From NCBI GenBank assembly GCA_943349385.1, contig CALQZM010000028.1, positions 1 to 10,539 on the forward strand: a DNA stretch of 10,539 nt, in the 5' to 3' direction. The notes beneath the pieces were generated by a model. That model had not been told where the DNA came from. It ran no database searches and was given only the letters and a program-made list of their open reading frames with translations. Positions 5,638-10,539 of this stretch are shown here, piece by piece (the first letter of the stretch is position 1; the number at the start of each line of letters is the position of its first letter). The DNA is from Candidatus Peribacteria bacterium. Its GTDB lineage: Bacteria > Patescibacteriota > Gracilibacteria > UBA1369 > GCA-2718715. The translations under genes were made by a program, and so were the position numbers.

Positions 5638-7750
5638 AGATTTGTTCTGGGTTGGTAGTAATAATTTTATCTTCAGTGTAAGAGGCAATTACTTGAATTG
5701 CAGCGTGTTTATTACCGGCAAAGAATAGTCCTTGCCCTACATTAGAGTTTAAAAGTAAATATTTTTCACCTTCAGTAAGGTTGAATATTTGCGTTAAAAC
5801 TTCAGCGGCAGATGGTGCTTGTTTTAACAAAAACTGCATTGAGGAGTTGGTGATAATTGGTTTGCCGTAATCTGATTTCAAGAAATCTTCGACATCCTGT
5901 GTAATTGTAGTTACACCTAAATAGTATTTACGAGCCCTTTTTACTAGTCCGAATAAAAACTTAGCGCTATCTGGGTTTTGCATCATAGTCCAGGCTTCAT
6001 CTACAACTAAGATTCTTTTCTTTAACTGACTTCGCACTCGATTCCAAATAAAGTTTAAAATAATGTACATTGCAGTTGGTCTTAAGGCATCTTCAAGATC
6101 TCGGATCGAGAAAACTATTAAACCAGTCCCTAAATCTATGTTGGTAGGTTTATTGAAAATCCCTGAGTAAGTACCTGTGGTGTATTTACTGATTCTTTGA
6201 ACCAAGCTATCGGCACCTTGAATGCCTTCTAGTACACTTTGTAGGTCCTCCATAGTTGGAGGCTCTTTATCGGATGGATCTATTAAATCCATAGTGATTC
6301 CTTTTAGAGCGTAAACGTCGTTTAGAGCTTTATCTAGCAATCCTTCTTCGAGTGGAGTAAGTTTACCTAACATTAAACTCATTAAACCATGTAGGTTGAT
6401 AATATTAGTTCTTAATAAGTCGCCTGGTTTCAGAGTTTCATCTTTAAGCGGTTTAGGAAGATCAAAAGGATTAATTCTTCGATCTGCATTTAGGGATACT
6501 TTCATGTAGGATCCTCCCACAGTTTCGGCTAAAGTTTGATATTCATTTTCTGGGTCAATTACGATTACATCGGTACCTAACATTAAGGATCTTAGGATTT
6601 CTAGTTTTACGCCGTAAGATTTACCGGCACCAGATTTGGCAAATACTACTGAGTTGGCGTTTTCTAGGGAGAACCTATCAAAAATAATTAGAGAGTCATT
6701 GTGCCGGTTTAGTCCGTACAAAATACCTGTATTGCTTGTTAATTCACTTGAAGTAAATGGGAAAGTTGAACTGAGAGGAGAAGTATTCATATTTCTATGT
6801 ACATCTATTTCGTCTAAACAAAGTGGTAAAGTTGAGTTGAATCCTTGTTCGGCTCTTAATTCTGCACCTTTTGTTAAGACTAATCGCCCACCAAGAATAC
6901 TTTCTAGTTGTTTAGTTGTTTTTTCTAGTTTTTCTTCATCTTCGGCGTAAACCGTAAAGTAAAGTCCGTATTGAAAGAATTTTTCTTGTCCACGTTGAAT
7001 TTCGGTTCTTAAACTTTCGGCATCTTCTAACTGAGTTTCTAATTGCGGATCACGCACTAAGCCTTTTTCTTGGTTGATCCGCATACTGGCTTGCATTTGG
7101 GCTACTTTTGTTTTTAATACTCGCATAATTTCGGCTGAATCGATTGGATAAATGAAATGCGAAATATCCATAGTTGCATCAAAATTTACTACTGGCGATA
7201 ACCAGTTAGTGTTTATGTATCGGGGATAAGAATATACGAAAAAAGTTCGGGTAAACATTCCGGATAACTGTAATCCTTTATACAAAATCTTCATTGATGA
7301 TGGCGCTATTAAGTCTTGTAACTTAATAACTCCCTCGTTGTAGATTTTTTCAGCTTCTAGTAGTTGTTTCTTTTCGGTATCGGCTAATTTTGGTGGAAAT
7401 TCAGCTTGGTCTAGTTTGGCATCTAAAGTTAGACTTTTAGTCTCAGTGGCTTTATTTTCGCTGTTTTCATCGACAGAATTGCTTTTTATTTCTTGATTCG
7501 ATGACTTTTTTTGTTGTTTCTTTGAATACCATTGTTGTATAGGCATTAAAATCTTATCTAAAACACTTAAAGACTGCTTTTTCAAAAGTTCAATTTGGGC
7601 TAGATTTTGGGCTGTTTCTTTCTCTGATAAACTAGCGTCAATTCCGGCTGGATTTACCTTATTTAAAGCGGAAGATTCGAATTGGGCTTTAATAGGATCG
7701 GCCGCAGGCGCAACTGTATTTACTGGTAATGTTGAGTTGTTTTCAGACAT
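5627..7750 (-). CDS. VirB4/TraC-family ATPase (type IV secretion-like)
   Basis: 707-residue P-loop ATPase of the VirB4/TraC group, which powers pilus assembly or DNA and protein transfer at the inner membrane. Residues 1-130 are polar, low in complexity and probably disordered. Residues about 140-300 are the VirB4 N-terminal domain (DLIAPSSMKILYKGLQ, then YPRYINTNWLSPVVNFD, a style common in CPR genomes). The ATPase domain follows: Walker A AKSGAGKS (371-378; Lys377, Ser378), 'VIVIDPENEYQTL' (396-408), Walker B ILVVDEAW (580-587; Asp584, Glu585) and TTITQD (614-619; Gln618). All key residues are intact. No membrane segment is evident. Other VirB4-like proteins run to about 800 residues. No PrgI/VirB3, VirB6, VirD4 or relaxase gene is in the window, so it may serve a competence- or pilus-like machine encoded elsewhere, or act as an orphan ATPase. 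The start at ATG 7750-7748 fits the promoter 31 bp upstream. It converges on the protease gene. Confidence 0.9.
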   Translation of the reverse strand: MSENNSTLPVNTVAPAADPIKAQFESSALNKVNPAGIDASLSEKETAQNLAQIELLKKQSLSVLDKILMPIQQWYSKKQQKKSSNQEIKSNSVDENSENKATETKSLTLDAKLDQAEFPPKLADTEKKQLLEAEKIYNEGVIKLQDLIAPSSMKILYKGLQLSGMFTRTFFVYSYPRYINTNWLSPVVNFDATMDISHFIYPIDSAEIMRVLKTKVAQMQASMRINQEKGLVRDPQLETQLEDAESLRTEIQRGQEKFFQYGLYFTVYAEDEEKLEKTTKQLESILGGRLVLTKGAELRAEQGFNSTLPLCLDEIDVHRNMNTSPLSSTFPFTSSELTSNTGILYGLNRHNDSLIIFDRFSLENANSVVFAKSGAGKSYGVKLEILRSLMLGTDVIVIDPENEYQTLAETVGGSYMKVSLNADRRINPFDLPKPLKDETLKPGDLLRTNIINLHGLMSLMLGKLTPLEEGLLDKALNDVYALKGITMDLIDPSDKEPPTMEDLQSVLEGIQGADSLVQRISKYTTGTYSGIFNKPTNIDLGTGLIVFSIRDLEDALRPTAMYIILNFIWNRVRSQLKKRILVVDEAWTMMQNPDSAKFLFGLVKRARKYYLGVTTITQDVEDFLKSDYGKPIITNSSMQFLLKQAPSAAEVLTQIFNLTEGEKYLLLNSNVGQGLFFAGNKHAAIQVIASYTEDKIITTNPEQILNK

Positions 7751-7780
7751 TAAATTTGGTTTATTTGTATTAATCTATGT

Positions 7781-7809
7781 ATTGTATCATGAAATCCTTA
7801 GAAATTGAA
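7781..7809 (-). promoter_or_regulatory. Promoter of the VirB4-like gene (extended -10)
   Basis: On the minus strand TACAAT (7786-7781, 5 of 6) is preceded by TGA, giving an extended -10 (TGATACAAT). The -35 position, 17 bp upstream (7809-7804), is the weak TTCAAT. Transcription would begin near 7774, about 24 nt before the ATG, in a leader with no Shine-Dalgarno sequence. Confidence 0.55.
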
Positions 7810-7902
7810 GTGAAATATGAACAAATTAGATATGTTTAGAGAAGAAAATGTATAAGCTGTTTTTAAAGTATTAGGAGGTATTGGATAGGCGAAGCCCTAG
7901 GT

Positions 7903-7947
7903 TATGAAGGAATAATGAGGTATTCAATAATTCCTCAAAACTTCATA
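7903..7947. repeat. Two-tier imperfect hairpin upstream of the gyrA promoter
   Basis: The outer stem pairs TATGAAG (7903-7909) with CTTCATA (7941-7947). After an internal loop (6 nt against 3 nt), the inner stem pairs 7916-7924 (TGAGGTATT) with 7929-7937 (AATTCCTCA), with one T-T mismatch, closing the loop CAAT. In total 15 base pairs in 45 nt. It lies 35 bp upstream of the gyrA -35, outside the predicted transcripts of both neighbours. Confidence 0.55.
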
Positions 7948-7981
7948 GATATTAAATACTTATTTAAAGGTAAATTAAGTT

Positions 7982-8010
7982 TTGAGTCAAAAAAGGAAAT
8001 ATGCTAAAGT
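7982..8010 (+). promoter_or_regulatory. gyrA promoter (extended -10)
   Basis: TTGAGT (7982-7987, 4 of 6) is followed after 17 bp by TAAAGT (8005-8010, 4 of 6), with TGC directly before the -10 making an extended -10. Transcription would start near 8017, about 21 nt before the gyrA ATG. The leader (AAAATTAATGTAATCAA before ATG) has no Shine-Dalgarno sequence. Confidence 0.5.
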
Positions 8011-8037
8011 GAAAAAGAATAAAATTAATGTAATCAA

Positions 8038-10539
8038 ATGAATACAGAAGATAATAATCCAGAACAAGCAGAGATCGATGGACTAAATCCAAATACCGAA
8101 GAAGAAACACGCGATGTAATCAGAAATATTTCGACTGAAATGGAAGAAAGTTATTTGAATTACGCCATGAGTGTAATTGTTTCTAGAGCACTGCCTGATG
8201 TTCGTGACGGAATGAAACCGGTTCACCGAAGAATTTTATTTGCGATGAATGAATTAGGTTTAAGGTCCTCAGCAAAATTTAGAAAATCGGCTACTGTGGT
8301 CGGGGAAGTACTTGGTAAGTATCATCCTCATGGTGATTCTGCGGTATATGAATCTATGGTTCGTATGGCTCAAGATTTCGCGATGAGATATCAGTTAGTA
8401 AATGGTCAAGGTAACTTTGGTTCTATCGACGGTGATTCTGCGGCTGCTATGAGATATACCGAAGCTAAATTAATGTCGATTAGTGATGAACTTTTAGAAG
8501 ATATAGATAAAGACACAGTTAACTTTAGAGACAACTATGATGGAACTCAAAAAGAACCAGTAGTTTTACCTGCTAAGGTTCCGCAATTATTATTAAATGG
8601 ATCATATGGTATTGCCGTTGCGATGGCGACTTCGATTCCTCCGCATAATTTGCGTGAACTTGTTGATGCAGTAATTCATTTGTGTGATGATCCTGAAGCT
8701 GACTTAGATAAACTAATGGAATTCATTAAAGGGCCTGACTTTCCGACCGGTGGAACAATTTTTGATGTAAGTGCGATTAAAACTATGTACGCTACTGGAC
8801 GTGGCGGGATTGTGATGCGTGCTAAAGCAGAAATTACCGAAAATGCAAAAGGTAAAGCTACGATTATTATTACTGAAATCCCTTACCAAGTTAATAAAGC
8901 GACCTTAGTTTCAAAAATTGCCGAATTGGTTCGAGATAAAAAGGTAATGAACATTACAGATTTGAGAGATGAATCCAATCGTGAAGGTATGCGAGTAGTT
9001 ATTGAATTAAAGAAAGATTCGTATCCTAAAAAAATCCTACAACAATTATATAAACTGACTCAATTGCAAACTTCGTTCAATATGAACATGATTGCATTAG
9101 TTGATGGGATCCAACCTAGATTACTAAATCTTAAGCAAGTTCTTGAATATTTTATTGCTCACCGAAAAGAAGTTGTAGTTAGAAGAACTCAATTCGAACT
9201 AGCTAAAGCCGAAGCGAGAGCTCATATCCTAGAAGGATTAAAAATTGCGCTCGACAATATTGACGCTGTTATTGCAACGATTCGTGCTTCGGCCGATAAA
9301 GAAATCGCCCACGCTGCCTTATGCGAAAAGTTTAAACTTACAGCAGAGCAAGCAAAAGCAATTCTTGAAATGAGACTTCAAACTTTAGCCGGACTTGAAA
9401 GAAAGAAAATTGAAGATGAATATAAAGAGTTATTAAAATTAATTGCTCATTTAAAATCAATTTTAGCTGATCCACAAAAAGTGTTAAATATCATTAAGGA
9501 AGAGCTTACAATGATTCGTGATAAATACGGAGATGAGCGAAGAACTGAGATTGTTCCTCATGGCGTTGGAAGAATTTCTAGTTTAGATACAGTTCCAAAT
9601 GAACCAATGATTTTAACTTTGACTGAAGCTAATTATATTAAACGGATGACTCCTGATAATTTCAAAACTCAACATAGAGGTGGTAAAGGCGTAGTTGGGC
9701 TTACTACTAAAGATGAAGATCACGTAAAACTGGTAAAATTTGCGCATAACCATGATAGCATTTTGTTCTTCACTAATTTCGGTAAATGTTACCAAATTAA
9801 AGTATTCGAAATCCCGCAAGGATCAAGAATCGCCAAAGGACAGGCTATTGTTAACTTGCTTCAACTAGGTCGTGACGAACAAGTAACTTCGGCCTTAATT
9901 GTTAAAGAAGGTGATATAAAAGGTAAGTTCCTAGTTATGGGTACTACTCAAGGTTTTGTTAAGAAAACTGCCTTTGAAGATTTTGCTAATGTTAGAAGAA
10001 ACGGACTTATTGCCATAAAACTGCGTGAAGGCGATTCTTTAAACTGGGTAAAACAAATCGACGAAAAGGAAGAAGTAGTAATGGTTACTAAATCTGGGAA
10101 AGCTATTAAATTCCCGCAATCTGATGTTCGACCAATGGGCAGATCAGCCCAAGGTGTAATTGGTATAAGAATCAAGCCTGATGATGAACTAGTTGAAATG
10201 GATGTAATTAGCGAAAAAGCTACTGCAACGGCAAAACTACTAATCGTTATGGAAAATGGCCTTGGCAAATCTTCTGATGTTGCAAGTTACCGTTCGCAAC
10301 ATAGAGGTGGAACAGGAGTATTAACTGCTAAAGTTACAGCTAAAACCGGTAAAGTAGTTGGCGCTATTGTTCTGACAGATGAGACAGATAACGATATAAT
10401 TCTACTATCTAAAGACGGACAAGTTATCCGTTTAAACACTAAAAATATTCCAACACTTGGTAGAGCAACTCAAGGTGTTTATGTAATGAGAATGAATAAA
10501 GATGACATGGTAGTATCTATGTCTACTCTCCCGAATCAA
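8038..10539 (+). CDS. gyrA: DNA gyrase subunit A (last residues beyond the window)
   Basis: Cleavage-and-rejoining subunit of DNA gyrase, partner of GyrB. 834 codons are visible from ATG 8038; an in-frame TAA at 8026 makes this the first start. Residues about 30-500 form the breakage-reunion core: catalytic Tyr140 in AAAMRYTE (E. coli Tyr122); quinolone-contact region HPHGDSAVYE with Ser101 and Glu105, equivalent to E. coli Ser83 and Asp87. Glu at the second site is common in Gram-positive GyrA, so there is no sign of a resistance mutation. The C-terminal beta-pinwheel carries the GyrA box QHRGGKG (545-551), which supports GyrA over ParC, and a second degenerate copy QHRGGTG (754-760) in a late blade. 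Compared with 820-875 residues in other GyrA proteins, the visible part is nearly complete. The polar N-terminal extension (residues 1-30) is 18 residues longer than E. coli by the catalytic Tyr offset. Confidence 0.97.
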   Translation, partial: MNTEDNNPEQAEIDGLNPNTEEETRDVIRNISTEMEESYLNYAMSVIVSRALPDVRDGMKPVHRRILFAMNELGLRSSAKFRKSATVVGEVLGKYHPHGDSAVYESMVRMAQDFAMRYQLVNGQGNFGSIDGDSAAAMRYTEAKLMSISDELLEDIDKDTVNFRDNYDGTQKEPVVLPAKVPQLLLNGSYGIAVAMATSIPPHNLRELVDAVIHLCDDPEADLDKLMEFIKGPDFPTGGTIFDVSAIKTMYATGRGGIVMRAKAEITENAKGKATIIITEIPYQVNKATLVSKIAELVRDKKVMNITDLRDESNREGMRVVIELKKDSYPKKILQQLYKLTQLQTSFNMNMIALVDGIQPRLLNLKQVLEYFIAHRKEVVVRRTQFELAKAEARAHILEGLKIALDNIDAVIATIRASADKEIAHAALCEKFKLTAEQAKAILEMRLQTLAGLERKKIEDEYKELLKLIAHLKSILADPQKVLNIIKEELTMIRDKYGDERRTEIVPHGVGRISSLDTVPNEPMILTLTEANYIKRMTPDNFKTQHRGGKGVVGLTTKDEDHVKLVKFAHNHDSILFFTNFGKCYQIKVFEIPQGSRIAKGQAIVNLLQLGRDEQVTSALIVKEGDIKGKFLVMGTTQGFVKKTAFEDFANVRRNGLIAIKLREGDSLNWVKQIDEKEEVVMVTKSGKAIKFPQSDVRPMGRSAQGVIGIRIKPDDELVEMDVISEKATATAKLLIVMENGLGKSSDVASYRSQHRGGTGVLTAKVTAKTGKVVGAIVLTDETDNDIILLSKDGQVIRLNTKNIPTLGRATQGVYVMRMNKDDMVVSMSTLPNQ

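Larger units (their letters stand above)
7751..8037. other. 287-bp divergent intergenic region between VirB4-like gene and gyrA
   Basis: Carries the two outward promoters at its edges and about 170 bp of unexplained sequence between them (7810-7981). That middle part holds the eight-base direct repeat GAGGTATT at 7875-7882 and 7917-7924, the window's one perfect AGGAGG (7873-7878), a GGC-GAA-GCC mini-hairpin (7888-7896) and the large imperfect hairpin at 7903-7947. No open reading frame longer than 30 codons was found. Confidence 0.75.

Noticed and set aside
6636..6950. 104-codon plus-strand open frame
   Set aside because: Antisense to the Walker A part of the VirB4-like gene; no independent support.
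7789..7839. 16-residue frame MKSLEIEVKYEQIRYV, which recalls the start of CYTH-domain proteins
   Set aside because: Too short to mean anything; the sequence after the stop does not continue the domain in any frame I tried, and it overlaps the VirB4-like gene's promoter.
7915..8007. 30-residue plus-strand frame beginning MRYSIIPQNF
   Set aside because: It has an AAGGA-like sequence just before the ATG, but spacing is too short (3 nt) and it overlaps the two-tier hairpin and the gyrA promoter. Chance is more likely.
8323..8370. Fluoroquinolone-resistance change in GyrA (Glu105 where E. coli has Asp87)
   Set aside because: Glu at this site is a normal wild-type state in many Gram-positive GyrA proteins, and Ser101 is kept.
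9613..10268. Minus-strand open frames at 9613-9819 and 9948-10268
   Set aside because: Antisense within the GyrA C-terminal domain; the gyrA frame explains the sequence.
1..10539. Reassigned UGA codon (Gly or Trp), as in some CPR lineages
   Set aside because: No in-frame TGA occurs in any of the five genes; Trp is TGG and Gly is GGN throughout, so the standard bacterial code fits.
1..10539. CRISPR array, insertion sequence or phage genes
   Set aside because: No spaced direct repeats, transposase-like protein or terminal repeats flanking a gene were seen.

Overview
The window is AT-rich bacterial DNA carrying five protein genes, two of them cut by the window edges. Reading left to right: gyrB (minus strand, 3' end missing), a membrane-anchored FecR-like protein with a DUF5667-like region (minus), a 473-bp divergent gap, a secreted C-terminal processing protease with S-layer-homology-like repeats (plus), a VirB4/TraC-type ATPase (minus, convergent with the protease), a 287-bp divergent gap, and gyrA (plus, last residues missing). 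No tRNA, rRNA, CRISPR array, insertion sequence or phage gene was seen.

The likely source is a member of Patescibacteria (Candidate Phyla Radiation), though this is an inference from protein style and not a proven assignment. The reasons are: low GC content; a lone VirB4-like ATPase with the 'DLIAPSS...YPRYI...NWLSP' style of N-terminal domain often found in that group; an SLH-plus-S41 protease; a FecR/DUF5667-type anchored protein; and compact divergent genes. UGA does not appear in frame in any of the five genes and Trp and Gly use normal codons, so the UGA-recoded lineages (Gracilibacteria, Absconditabacteria) are not favoured. The three visible stop codons are TAG, TAA and TAG.

The two gyrase subunits together form the topoisomerase that negatively supercoils DNA; here they lie about 6.2 kb apart and point away from each other, with three envelope or secretion-type genes between them. 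The FecR-like protein and gyrB are co-oriented with a 63-bp gap and could share a transcript. The protease and the FecR-like protein are transcribed divergently, and their predicted promoters share a CCCTCGA element at the same distance (19 bp) from the -10 box, which suggests joint control of two exported or anchored envelope proteins. The protease and VirB4-like genes converge on a 12-bp perfect stem that overlaps both stop codons.

Regulatory reading: all five genes have a plausible sigma-70-like promoter placing the start site about 15 to 30 nt upstream of the start codon, and none has a convincing Shine-Dalgarno sequence. Several inverted repeats sit at these promoters. The two divergent gaps hold structured or promoter-like sequence that the five genes do not explain; they are the best places to look for something new (a small RNA, an operator, or possibly a replication origin). 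No complete new multi-gene system can be supported from this window.
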